Shown in pieces: positions 1 to 8,333 of a stretch of 64,000 nt of DNA. The notes beneath the pieces are model-generated. The model had not been told where the DNA came from and did no database searches. It was given only the letters and a program-made list of their open reading frames with translations. The DNA lies in the NCBI GenBank assembly GCA_045591035.1, contig JAZNSG010000048.1:1-64000 (forward strand). Direction: 5' to 3'. A program made the position numbers and the translations under genes. Position 1 is the stretch's first letter. Each line of letters begins with the position of its first letter. This DNA is from SIG440 sp045591035 (GTDB lineage: Bacteria; Bacillota; Clostridia; Monoglobales; Monoglobaceae).

Positions 1-16
1 GCTTTTTTTAATTGTT

Positions 17-176
17 GAAATCCTTGCGGATTTCTGCCTGAACCCAAAAACCTCTCGGTTTTTGCAAACTTACACTACCAACAGTTCACTGAACTGTTGG
101 CTTAACGTTCCAGCGCCCGGGAAAGTAAGACGCTGCCGGAACACATAAAAACATATCTGATTTTTTAGGTGTGTTT
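17..176 (+). ncRNA. Unidentified structured RNA (3' part) with terminator
   Basis: Four consecutive hairpins are visible: 17-34 (7-bp stem, TTGC loop), 46-63 (7-bp stem, TCTC loop), 78-100 (perfect 10-bp stem, ACT loop) and 107-142 (GTTCC/GGAAC plus AGCG/CGCT). An imperfect hairpin ending in a T run follows at about 141-178 and looks like a Rho-independent terminator. No open frame of note lies here. The segment 101-137 resembles the 3' arm of 5S rRNA (TTAA...CAGCGCC then GAAAGTAAGACGCTGCC) but lacks the usual helix between these parts, and no 5' partner strand is visible. It could be the end of an rRNA operon, a degenerate 5S copy, or an unrelated small RNA. The 5' end may lie before the window. 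Confidence 0.35.
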
Positions 177-178
177 TT
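141..178 (+). terminator. Rho-independent terminator after the structured RNA
   Basis: AACACA pairs with TGTGTT, and A-rich and T-rich inner arms also pair, followed by a T-rich run. It separates the structured RNA from the cotransporter gene downstream. Confidence 0.55.
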
Positions 179-310
179 TGTTTTAGTATTCGTCAATCAT
201 TAAATTCAACAGGATTTTTTAATAAATAATGAATGATGAAGTAGCACGGCTAATGAATAAATAAGGTAGTTTTGCTTTGCAAAATAATTTATCAATTTTC
301 ACAAGATTTG
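179..310. other. AT-rich intergenic spacer, nothing recognised
   Basis: This non-coding stretch between the terminator and the cotransporter promoter is AT-rich. It holds only weak inverted repeats (TCATT near 197, GAATGATG near 231). I see no gene, riboswitch or tRNA in it. Confidence 0.5.
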
Positions 311-339
311 TTGATTTTTACTAATTTTGATGATATAAT
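311..339 (+). promoter_or_regulatory. Sigma-A promoter of the Na+/Pi cotransporter
   Basis: TTGATT at 311-316, a 17-bp spacer and a perfect TATAAT at 334-339. Transcription would start near 346, giving a leader of about 110 nt. A second, weaker candidate (TTGACT 358-363, TGTAAA 381-386) lies just downstream. Confidence 0.65.
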
Positions 340-458
340 ACTTTTGGCATACAAAGGTTGACTTATATTAAATATAAATGTGTAAAAGTAAGTACAATTC
401 CTAATTGTACGAAAGATAAAGGAAAGACACAGAACATACGGAGAAAAGGAGTATAACT

Positions 459-2144
459 ATGTTATCAGCACAGGAAATTATGCAATTAGTACAGAGTTTG
501 ATTTGGCTGCTGGCAGGAGTAGGGGTTTTCATTGTTGGAATGAATTTTATGGGTGATGCCCTTGAAAAAAGTGCTGGCGTAGGAATGAAACGTTTGCTTG
601 AAAAAATAAGCAATAATCGATTTTCCGGGGTTGGTATAGGTGCTGGTGTGACAGCGATTATTCAGAGTTCATCAGCGACTTCGGTAATGGTTATAGGCCT
701 TGTTAATGCAGGGGTTATGACTCTTATGCAGGCAACACCTATTATTATGGGTGCAAATATAGGAACAACGATTACAGGTGTTCTTGTTGCCCTTAAAAAT
801 GACTATTTTGATATGGCAATGTACATTCTTGCTTTTGCAGGCGTAATGATGGGATTTGCACAGAAGGAAAAAATTAAAATTGCAGGTAGCCTTTGTTGTG
901 GCTTAGGACTGATATTTGTAGGTCTTAATATTATGAGCAGCGAACAGGCCTTTGGAAATCCTTTAGTTGAGAATATGTTCACCGAAATATTTAAGATGAT
1001 TGATTTTCCCCTTCTGTTAATATTGGTTGGTGTTATTTTTACAGCTCTTATACAGAGTTCATCTGCAGCTACCGGCGTAGTAATTACAATGGTTGGTGCC
1101 GGAGTTCTGCCGCTTGAACTTGCTTTGTTTATCATTCTGGGTGCAAATATTGGTACATGTGTAACTGCACTTTTGGCATCTGTTGGTGCAAACGCCAACT
1201 CGAAAAGAGTTGCGCTTATTCACTTTGCCTTTAATACAATAGGAACGGTATTATTTACTGCTGTTATATGGCTGTTTAGAGAGCCCATGGTAGACTTTTT
1301 GGTATCGGTATTCCCGGGAAATGACACGATGTCACTTCAAATGAGAGTTTCACTTTTCCATGTTATATTTAATGTGAGCACAACTGTTTTGTTGCTCCCG
1401 TTTGTAAAACAGCTTGTGAATTACTCTTGCAAAGTTATCAAGGACAAGAAAAATATTGAAGATACCTTGGTTCTTAGATATGTTGATGAAAGACTTGTAA
1501 CAACTCCTCCCATTGCGCTTATGCAAGTTAAAAAGGAAATTAATTATATGATGTCGTTAGTTGAGGAGAATACCCGACTTAGTTTTGCCGCAATGGATAC
1601 AGGTTCGGCTGAGCACAACGATTTGATTTATAAAAATGAAAAGATAATCGACTTTACCAACGGAGCATTGACTAACTTCTTAATCAAGCTTTCTGCAACA
1701 GTTAATGGAAGTGATGAAAAAACTATTGGTTCATATTTCCATGTTTTGAATGACCTTGAACGTATTGGGGACCACGCTGAGAATTTCCATGAGATTGGAA
1801 TGGAAATGATAAACAAAAACATTTCATTCTCGGAACATGCCCTTAAAGGTATTATGGATATGCGTGATAGTGTTATGAAAATGTTTGCGATTTCAGTTTA
1901 TACCTTCGAGACATTGCATACAGAAAAATTATCTGATTTAACCAAGCTCGAAGAAGGCGTTGATGCTATGAAAAAGGCATTTATCGCAGAGCACTTTGCC
2001 AGACTTGCTGAAGGTAATTGCAGTATAGATGTAAGCCCTTATTATTCATCAGTTATAACAGGACTTGAACGTGTTGCCGACCATCTTGTAAATGTTGGAT
2101 ACAGTATCGTTAACCCAACAGGTTCTCAAAAAGAAGAAAATTAA
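459..2144 (+). CDS. Na+/phosphate cotransporter family protein with PhoU-like tail
   Basis: Integral membrane protein expected to import phosphate with sodium (NptA/PNaS family). The N-terminal half carries the two inverted Na/Pi-cotransporter repeats. Each has a QSSSA motif (QSSSATSVM, then QSSSAATGVV) and a GANIGT motif, set among about eight hydrophobic segments. The last 200 or so residues form a helical PhoU-like domain, recognisable from two copies of a pattern like LERIGDHAENF and LERVADHLVNV. The length of 561 aa is normal for the bacterial fusion type. The ATG follows AAAGGAG with 7-nt spacing. It is monocistronic behind its own promoter. The substrate is inferred from family membership and not visible in the sequence. 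Confidence 0.9.
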   Translation: MLSAQEIMQLVQSLIWLLAGVGVFIVGMNFMGDALEKSAGVGMKRLLEKISNNRFSGVGIGAGVTAIIQSSSATSVMVIGLVNAGVMTLMQATPIIMGANIGTTITGVLVALKNDYFDMAMYILAFAGVMMGFAQKEKIKIAGSLCCGLGLIFVGLNIMSSEQAFGNPLVENMFTEIFKMIDFPLLLILVGVIFTALIQSSSAATGVVITMVGAGVLPLELALFIILGANIGTCVTALLASVGANANSKRVALIHFAFNTIGTVLFTAVIWLFREPMVDFLVSVFPGNDTMSLQMRVSLFHVIFNVSTTVLLLPFVKQLVNYSCKVIKDKKNIEDTLVLRYVDERLVTTPPIALMQVKKEINYMMSLVEENTRLSFAAMDTGSAEHNDLIYKNEKIIDFTNGALTNFLIKLSATVNGSDEKTIGSYFHVLNDLERIGDHAENFHEIGMEMINKNISFSEHALKGIMDMRDSVMKMFAISVYTFETLHTEKLSDLTKLEEGVDAMKKAFIAEHFARLAEGNCSIDVSPYYSSVITGLERVADHLVNVGYSIVNPTGSQKEEN

Positions 2145-2243
2145 AGGGCTATTTGAGGACATAGTTTTTAACATGCTTTATTGATAAAGAAATATCGATA
2201 TGGTATACTCCGAATGTTGTTTGTATAATTTATTTATTATGAC

Positions 2244-2272
2244 TTGACATAAGGAGGAAATAAGGTTAATAT
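2244..2272 (+). promoter_or_regulatory. Sigma-A promoter of the PfkB kinase gene
   Basis: TTGACA at 2244-2249, a 17-bp spacer and TAATAT at 2267-2272. It precedes the kinase start by about 75 bp. Confidence 0.65.
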
Positions 2273-2348
2273 TAGGTAGGTAGATTTATTTATAATTCAC
2301 AAAGTTTTTTATTAAAAACATAAAAGATAGACTGCCTGGAGGTAAGAA

Positions 2349-3437
2349 ATGAAGTATTCTGAACAATTTGCAGAGAAAAAGGCAATTTTGCAGGGCAAGA
2401 AAGTTTCTGTTGGTTTTGACGGGTTTGTTGACTATGTTATAAGACCGATAAAAACCCGTATTAGTGAACAGGAGTGCACTTATTTTTCAACAATTGATAA
2501 GTTTGGTGAAAAAATAACAAGCCTTGCAGGACGGAGCGGCAATATAGAGCTTGATTTCAGCAGTATTGATTTTGGGGGGTGCGGCCCACATTATGCAAAC
2601 GGTCTTGCCAATATGGGGGTAGATTGTACCTGCGTTGGAACAATGGGTTATCCGGAAAAACTGCCGGTGTTTGACCTTAATTCAGATTGCAAACTTATTA
2701 CGGTTGGTGAACCGGGATATGATTATGTGTTTGAGTTTGAAGATGGCAAGGTAATGCTCAGCAATATCAAAGAAATAAGCCGATTCCGCTGGAATGATTT
2801 GATTAGTCGTGTTAGTGTGGATGAATTGGTGGAAATTTTTGATGATGCAGATATTATAACTCTTGTTAACTGGAGTTATATGATACATTTTCATGAGATA
2901 TATGAAAAGTTTCTCGAAACAGTTATGCCGAGACTAAGCAAAAAAGACAGAAAGGTATATATTGATATTGCTGACTGTGCTAAACGTCAGCCTGAAGAAA
3001 TCAAGGCGGCGCTTAAGCTGTTTGGTTCATATAGTCAGTATGCCTCTACTTATCTTGGACTTAACAAATCAGAGGCTTTGATTATGCATTCTGTTTTGTG
3101 TGAGGGTGAGTATGAGGGGTCTATCCCTGTTGCAAGAGCAATCAAAGAATTCTCGGGAATCGGCACTGTTGTAATTCATCCGGTAGACAGCTCGGCTGCG
3201 GTTTTTGATGGCGGCGAGATAGAGGTTCAGGGTATTTTATGTGAAAAGCCAAAGAAGACAACAGGCGGTGGAGACAACTTTAACTCCGGATTCTGTGCAG
3301 GTCTTTTGGCAGACCTTGACATAAAGAGTTGTTTAGTAAGTGGTATGACAACATCATATCTTTATGTTAAAAATGGAAAGTGTAATAGCTTTGATGATAT
3401 ATGCGAGGCTATGAAGATGTATGATGACCGCGTTTAA
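2349..3437 (+). CDS. PfkB-family carbohydrate kinase
   Basis: Predicted cytosolic sugar or nucleoside kinase of the ribokinase/PfkB superfamily. It would transfer the ATP gamma-phosphate to a hydroxyl of a small substrate. The diagnostic C-terminal motif TTGGGDNFNSGFCAG (about residues 305-319) contains the GGD anion hole and catalytic aspartate. The N-terminal part has the expected glycine-rich GGCGPHYANGLANMG region, which in relatives binds substrate. The length of 362 aa is slightly longer than ribokinase. The ATG follows CTGGAGGTAAGAA. The gene stands alone between its own promoter and a strong terminator, so context does not reveal the substrate. Confidence 0.85.
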   Translation: MKYSEQFAEKKAILQGKKVSVGFDGFVDYVIRPIKTRISEQECTYFSTIDKFGEKITSLAGRSGNIELDFSSIDFGGCGPHYANGLANMGVDCTCVGTMGYPEKLPVFDLNSDCKLITVGEPGYDYVFEFEDGKVMLSNIKEISRFRWNDLISRVSVDELVEIFDDADIITLVNWSYMIHFHEIYEKFLETVMPRLSKKDRKVYIDIADCAKRQPEEIKAALKLFGSYSQYASTYLGLNKSEALIMHSVLCEGEYEGSIPVARAIKEFSGIGTVVIHPVDSSAAVFDGGEIEVQGILCEKPKKTTGGGDNFNSGFCAGLLADLDIKSCLVSGMTTSYLYVKNGKCNSFDDICEAMKMYDDRV

Positions 3438-3456
3438 CTGAAAAAATGCTGTGTAG

Positions 3457-3492
3457 GGCTAAGAAGTGGGATAAACTTCTTAGCCTTGTTTT
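3457..3492 (+). terminator. Rho-independent terminator after the PfkB kinase gene
   Basis: An 11-bp stem (GGCTAAGAAGT with ACTTCTTAGCC) and a 7-nt loop are followed by TTGTTTTG. Confidence 0.85.
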
Positions 3493-3540
3493 GTACCTGC
3501 AAGAGTGCTTTTTATATATTTGAAATACTTATAGTTTTAT

Positions 3541-3569
3541 TTGACACAGAAGTAAAAAAATTATATAAT
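3541..3569 (+). promoter_or_regulatory. Consensus sigma-A promoter of the radical SAM gene
   Basis: TTGACA at 3541-3546, exactly 17 bp, then TATAAT at 3564-3569: both boxes match the consensus perfectly. Its position shows that the coding region must begin downstream, at 3606. Confidence 0.85.
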
Positions 3570-3605
3570 ATTTTCAATGTATTTAATAGATTTGGAGAAT
3601 ATATT

Positions 3606-5186
3606 ATGGCACTTTTTGTAGCAATAAACACGAAGTATGTTCATACTTCCCTTGCTGTGAGGTATCTAAAAAATGCCGTCGGTGAAAATGCGGATATTTA
3701 TGAGGGGACAATAAACGACAGCGTTTTTTCAGTTGCATCGGATATTTTCAAAAGGGGAAAGAAGCATATCTTTTTTGCATGTTATATATGGAATATTGAA
3801 TTTGTTTTGAAAGTATGTGAGATTTTAAAAAAGGCAGACAGCAGTATTCTTTTGACGTTGGGTGGTCCTGAAGCCGGATACAATGCAGAGGCATTGCTTG
3901 AAAATTGGTTCATAGACCATATTATCCGCGGCGAAGGAGAAACCCAAATAAAGGAGTTTGCCCAAAATCCTCCATGTCGGGGGATATACGATTTTGGTGT
4001 TGCTAAGGATTTGGATAAAATACCATTTGCTTATGGCGAGGACGAATTGAGGGAGCTTTCTGATAAATTAGTTTATTATGAAACATCTCGTGGCTGTCCT
4101 TTTAATTGTGCTTTTTGCCTTTCTTCTGCAGAAAAGGGTGTTCGGTTTCGTTCGGTGGAGCTTGTGAAAGAAGAACTGTTGCTGTTCATAAAAAATGGTG
4201 TGAAATTGGTGAAGCTTGTTGACAGAACATTTAATGCTGATAACAAACGTGCCCTTGAAATTGTTGAGTTTATAAAGAAGAACTCTCAAAACACCTCTTT
4301 TCATTTTGAGGTAAAGGCAGAAACAATGACTGAAGAATTGATTGAAAGTCTTTCCGAAAGCCCCAAAGGGTTGTTCCAACTGGAAATCGGAGTGCAAAGT
4401 ACCGACCCCGGAACTCTTGAGAGAATAAACCGGCATGAAAGTTTTGAAAGACTGGCGAAAACGGTAAAAAAACTATCCAAAAACAAGAATATGCATCTGC
4501 ATCTTGATTTGATAGCAGGACTTCCCAACGAAAGCTTCGAGCAGTTTAAAAAATCTTTTAATGATGTGTTTGAGTTAAGACCTGATGACCTTCAGTTAGG
4601 GTTTTTGAAAAAGCTTTACGGAACAGAGATAAATGAGAAGAATGGGAAATTCAGCAATTTTCCGCCTTATGAGGTTGTCTCAACAAATGCAATCAGTTAT
4701 GGAGAACTGTTGGTGCTGAAAGATGTTTCTGCTTGTGTGGAAAGAGTTTATAACAGCGGTGCTTTTTGCAGAACTGTTGATGAGCTTGTGAAGGAATTCG
4801 AAACACCTTTTGATATGTTTTTAGAATTGTCGATGTTCTGTGATTTTTCGAAAAGCGTTTCACAAAAAAGTATTTATGAGATATTGTTTAATTTTTCGAA
4901 GGAAAGATATGGAGATGAAAGGTTAAAGGACTCTCTCGTTTTTGATTTTTGCTTGTCAAATCGGGATTACCTCAGTTTTATGGAAAAATCAGACGATATA
5001 AAAATTTTGGCGTTTGAGTTTTTGAAAAATGACTCGCTGGTAGAAGAATTTTTCCCTGAATATATTGACCTGAAACCAACAGAACGATACAAAAAGATCA
5101 GATTTGAAAAGATTGGCAAAGAGGTTTGTGCCTTTGACCCATTACAAAAGAAAGTATGTATTGTTACAAGATATTTTAACAATTAG
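3606..5186 (+). CDS. B12-binding-domain radical SAM protein, DUF4080 type
   Basis: Predicted radical SAM enzyme of 526 aa. The N-terminal 140 or so residues resemble a cobalamin-binding-type domain (LTLGGPEAGYNAE around residue 80). The core carries the iron-sulfur motif CPFNCAFC (CxxxCxxC) after TSRG, then the expected ELQ/GVQ-like segment LEIGVQSTDPGTLERIN. The C-terminal third matches what I know of DUF4080 proteins. The start was set at the ATG at 3606 because an open frame running further upstream overlaps a perfect promoter, and because GGAG precedes this ATG. The reaction is unknown. Relatives modify RNA, lipids or small molecules, and neighbours give no hint. Confidence 0.8.
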   Translation: MALFVAINTKYVHTSLAVRYLKNAVGENADIYEGTINDSVFSVASDIFKRGKKHIFFACYIWNIEFVLKVCEILKKADSSILLTLGGPEAGYNAEALLENWFIDHIIRGEGETQIKEFAQNPPCRGIYDFGVAKDLDKIPFAYGEDELRELSDKLVYYETSRGCPFNCAFCLSSAEKGVRFRSVELVKEELLLFIKNGVKLVKLVDRTFNADNKRALEIVEFIKKNSQNTSFHFEVKAETMTEELIESLSESPKGLFQLEIGVQSTDPGTLERINRHESFERLAKTVKKLSKNKNMHLHLDLIAGLPNESFEQFKKSFNDVFELRPDDLQLGFLKKLYGTEINEKNGKFSNFPPYEVVSTNAISYGELLVLKDVSACVERVYNSGAFCRTVDELVKEFETPFDMFLELSMFCDFSKSVSQKSIYEILFNFSKERYGDERLKDSLVFDFCLSNRDYLSFMEKSDDIKILAFEFLKNDSLVEEFFPEYIDLKPTERYKKIRFEKIGKEVCAFDPLQKKVCIVTRYFNN

Positions 5187-5187
5187 A

Positions 5188-5214
5188 GAAAAGCCTGGTT
5201 AAGCCAGGCTTTTT
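5188..5214 (+). terminator. Rho-independent terminator after the radical SAM gene
   Basis: AAGCCTGG pairs with CCAGGCTT around a short TTAAG loop, followed by TTTTT. Confidence 0.85.
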
Positions 5215-5300
5215 AAATTTGAAAAACCTCAAAGCAACTGGTGTTTTTTTTGCTAAAACATAAAATTTAGAAAAATGTTTAAAGAATTATGCTCAAAGAC

Positions 5301-5329
5301 TTGATATTTGGTAAAAAAAAGAGTATAAT
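5301..5329 (+). promoter_or_regulatory. Sigma-A promoter of lon
   Basis: TTGATA at 5301-5306, a 17-bp spacer and TATAAT at 5324-5329. The leader would be about 50 nt. I see no CIRCE or CtsR-type heat-shock operator next to it. Confidence 0.75.
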
Positions 5330-5384
5330 GGATTGGATAATGGGCATATTATGATATTTGCTCTGAAAGGGTGAAAATAGTTTA

Positions 5385-7736
5385 ATGGCAAACAAGAGAT
5401 ATATACTGCCACTGATACCTTTAAGGGGCCTTACGGTGTTTCCCGGAGAGGTTATGCATTTTGATGTTGGCAGAAAAAAATCCATTGCGGCAATAGAAAA
5501 CGCAATGGCGGGGGACAGACTTGTATTTCTTAGCTATCAGATGGACAGCTCAATAGAAAATCCCGAAAAGAAAGATGTTTCAAAGATAGGCGTTGTCTCT
5601 GAGGTGAAGCAGATATTGAGGCTCCCCGATGGGAATATGCGAGTTTTAATTGAAGGAATATGCCGTGCCGGTATTACAAAATATCAGGACGAAGAAATAC
5701 TTGTTCGCGTAAGCGTTACAAAGAAGACCGAAATACCATTTGAGGACGAGCTTAAAGAACAGGTTCTTATGAGAAAAGTTCAGAAGCTTCTTAGGGGCTA
5801 TTTTGAGATGTATGAAAAGGTAAATCCTGAGGTTATGGCGTCTATGCTTGAAATTGATGACCCGGGAAGCCTTGCGGATGTTGCCGCAGCGCATTTTCCG
5901 CTGAAACCCCATGATCAGCAAACTATACTTGAAGAACTGGATATAAGGGTTCGTTTGGAAAAGCTTATTGCTCTTATGGAGAAAGAGACAGAAATTCTTG
6001 AGGTTGAGCATGGCGTTATGTCAAAGCTTAAGAATACTCTGGATAAAAACCAGCGTGATTATATTCTCAGAGAGCAAATGAAGGTTATTCAGGAAGAACT
6101 TGGGGACTTTGAATCAGGTCAGGCTGAAGCTGACAATTATCGTGAGAAAATGAACCAACGAAATCTTCCCAAAGAAGTAGTTGAAAAGCTTGAGGAGGAA
6201 CTTGGGCGCCTTTCAAGACTTTCGTCGTTCTCTCAGGAATATGGTGTTGTTCAAAACTATATAGAGACAGTACTTTCTATGCCTTGGGAAATCTCTACTG
6301 AGGAAAACAGTGATATTAAAAACGCAAGGGAAATTCTTGACCGTGACCATTATGGCCTTGAAAAGGTAAAGGAAAGAATTTTAGAATATCTGGCTGTGAA
6401 ATGTCTTTCCAAGGATGCGAAAGGCTCTATAATCTGCCTAGCCGGGCCTCCGGGAACGGGAAAGACCTCGATAGCCCGGTCTTTGGCTGAATCTTTGGGC
6501 AGAAAATATGTTCGTGTCAGCCTTGGCGGTATCCAGAACGAAGCGGAAATCCGCGGACACAGAAAAACCTATGTCGGGGCTATGCCGGGAAGAATTGTGA
6601 ATGCAATGAAACAGGCAGGAAGCAACAATCCGCTTGTGCTTCTTGATGAGATTGATAAAATGTCAAGCGATTTCAGAGGTGACCCGACGGCTGCGATGCT
6701 TGAGGTTTTGGACCCTGAACAAAATAACGGATTTCGCGACCATTTTCTTGAACTTCCATTTGATTTGTCCAAGGTTCTTTTTGTGACAACCGCAAACTCA
6801 ATTGAAAATATCCCTATGCCTCTTTATGACAGAATGGATATAATTGAAATTTCCGGGTACACAGAGGATGAAAAGCTGAATATAGCAAAAAAATATTTGT
6901 TGCCTAAACAAAGACGTGAGAATGGACTTTCCGCCAAGAACCTAAAAATATCAGACAAGATAATATGTGAGATAATTGAGGGATATACCCGTGAGTCGGG
7001 GGTAAGAAGCCTTGAAAGAAAGCTGGCTGCAGTATGCAGAAAAGCGGCAAAGGAAATAATAGAAGAAGAAAAGGCATCTGTAACAGTAAACGAAAAGGTT
7101 CTCAAAAAATACCTGGGCTCAAAGACTTACCTTTATGATAAAGTAGCTGACCAGGATTTTGTGGGTATGGCAACCGGACTTGCCTGGACTCAAAGTGGCG
7201 GAGACACTCTTTATATTGAAGTAAATACAATGAGAGGTTCGGGAAAGCTTGAACTTACGGGGAATCTCGGAGATGTTATGAAGGAATCTGCTAAAGCTGC
7301 TTTAAGCTTTATCAGGGCAAATAGTGATGTGTTTGGCTTGGATGGTGAATTCCATAAGAATATGGATATTCACATTCATGTCCCCGATGGGGCAATCCCT
7401 AAAGACGGACCGTCTGCGGGAATTACAATGGCAACAGCACTGCTTTCGGCACTTACAGGGAAGGCAGTCAGAAAAAATGTTGCTATGACAGGAGAGATAA
7501 CTCTTCGCGGACGAGTTTTGGCGATAGGCGGACTTAAAGAGAAATCTCTTGCTGCATATCGTATGGGAATACGAAAAATTATTATTCCCTATGAAAACAA
7601 AAAGGATTTTGAGGAACTGCCTGAGAAAATCAAACAAGAAGTTGAATTTATCTTTGCAAAGGACATAAGGACGGTTCTTGAAAACGCAATAAGCGGAGGT
7701 GGAGACGGATGGAATTTGTCAAAGCTGAACTTTTAA
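5385..7736 (+). CDS. lon: ATP-dependent protease LonA
   Basis: Cytosolic ATP-dependent serine protease that degrades misfolded and regulatory proteins. The order is classical LonA: a substrate-binding LAN domain (about residues 8-200), a coiled-coil linker (about 200-300), an AAA+ module with Walker A GPPGTGKT (residues 354-361) and Walker B VLLDEIDK, then the peptidase domain. The catalytic dyad is Ser677 in PKDGPSAG and Lys720 in GGLKEK, with the 43-residue spacing of Escherichia coli Lon. The length of 783 aa is normal. It has its own promoter and overlaps the next gene (engB) by 28 nt, which implies coupled expression, as in Bacillus where lonA and ysxC are adjacent. Confidence 0.97.
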   Translation: MANKRYILPLIPLRGLTVFPGEVMHFDVGRKKSIAAIENAMAGDRLVFLSYQMDSSIENPEKKDVSKIGVVSEVKQILRLPDGNMRVLIEGICRAGITKYQDEEILVRVSVTKKTEIPFEDELKEQVLMRKVQKLLRGYFEMYEKVNPEVMASMLEIDDPGSLADVAAAHFPLKPHDQQTILEELDIRVRLEKLIALMEKETEILEVEHGVMSKLKNTLDKNQRDYILREQMKVIQEELGDFESGQAEADNYREKMNQRNLPKEVVEKLEEELGRLSRLSSFSQEYGVVQNYIETVLSMPWEISTEENSDIKNAREILDRDHYGLEKVKERILEYLAVKCLSKDAKGSIICLAGPPGTGKTSIARSLAESLGRKYVRVSLGGIQNEAEIRGHRKTYVGAMPGRIVNAMKQAGSNNPLVLLDEIDKMSSDFRGDPTAAMLEVLDPEQNNGFRDHFLELPFDLSKVLFVTTANSIENIPMPLYDRMDIIEISGYTEDEKLNIAKKYLLPKQRRENGLSAKNLKISDKIICEIIEGYTRESGVRSLERKLAAVCRKAAKEIIEEEKASVTVNEKVLKKYLGSKTYLYDKVADQDFVGMATGLAWTQSGGDTLYIEVNTMRGSGKLELTGNLGDVMKESAKAALSFIRANSDVFGLDGEFHKNMDIHIHVPDGAIPKDGPSAGITMATALLSALTGKAVRKNVAMTGEITLRGRVLAIGGLKEKSLAAYRMGIRKIIIPYENKKDFEELPEKIKQEVEFIFAKDIRTVLENAISGGGDGWNLSKLNF

Positions 7737-8308
7737 CGACTGCTGTGAAATATGACCAGTATCCCCCTGAGGATTTACCGGAGATTGCATTGGTAGGCCG
7801 CTCTAATGTTGGAAAGTCGTCCCTCATAAACTGTCTTGTGAATAGAAAAAATTTAGCCAGAACGAGTAGTACCCCGGGGAAAACCGCTACCATTAATTTC
7901 TATGAGGTTGGCGGAAAATTCAGAATTGTTGACTTGCCCGGTTATGGATATGCAAAAGTTTCAAAAAAAGAGCGGGAAAGCTGGGGCGGAATGATTGAAA
8001 ATTATCTTTCTAAAAGACGCAATCTTGTTCAGGTTATTCAGCTAGTGGACGCGAGACACAAGCCTACTGCTGAAGACAAAATGATGTTTGACTGGATTAG
8101 CAGTTATAATTATGAACCACTTGTGGTGGCAACAAAGCTTGATAAACTTAAAAAGTCACAAATTGAAGCGAATTTGACGGCTATTTACGAAGAACTTAAT
8201 TTAAATGAAGATTCGGTGCTTATCCCTTTTTCGTCAGAAACAAGGGTAGGCAGAGATGAGGTTATTGAGCTTATTGACTATGTGCTTGACGACAGTGAGA
8301 AACATTAA
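7709..8308 (+). CDS. engB: Ribosome-biogenesis GTP-binding protein EngB/YsxC
   Basis: Small TRAFAC-class GTPase of 199 aa needed for late 50S subunit assembly. G1 is GRSNVGKSS (Walker A), the switch region TSSTPGKTATINFY is family-specific, G3 is DLPGYGYA and G4 is TKLDK. The length is typical. The start lies inside the 3' end of lon, and the SD-like GGAGGTGGAGA just upstream supports it. A lon-engB pair is common in Firmicutes and indicates joint transcription from the lon promoter. Confidence 0.95.
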   Translation: MEFVKAELLTTAVKYDQYPPEDLPEIALVGRSNVGKSSLINCLVNRKNLARTSSTPGKTATINFYEVGGKFRIVDLPGYGYAKVSKKERESWGGMIENYLSKRRNLVQVIQLVDARHKPTAEDKMMFDWISSYNYEPLVVATKLDKLKKSQIEANLTAIYEELNLNEDSVLIPFSSETRVGRDEVIELIDYVLDDSEKH

Positions 8309-8333
8309 GAGTGAAAAGAAAGGAAATCGACCT

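Noticed and set aside
1..142. tmRNA, 6S RNA, SRP RNA or glmS ribozyme
   Set aside because: No tRNA-like CCA end, no SRP GGAAG core and no glmS catalytic motif can be found; only a partial 5S resemblance remains.
3486..3605. Upstream extension of the radical SAM gene
   Set aside because: It overlaps a terminator tail and a perfect promoter; the ATG at 3606 has its own ribosome site.
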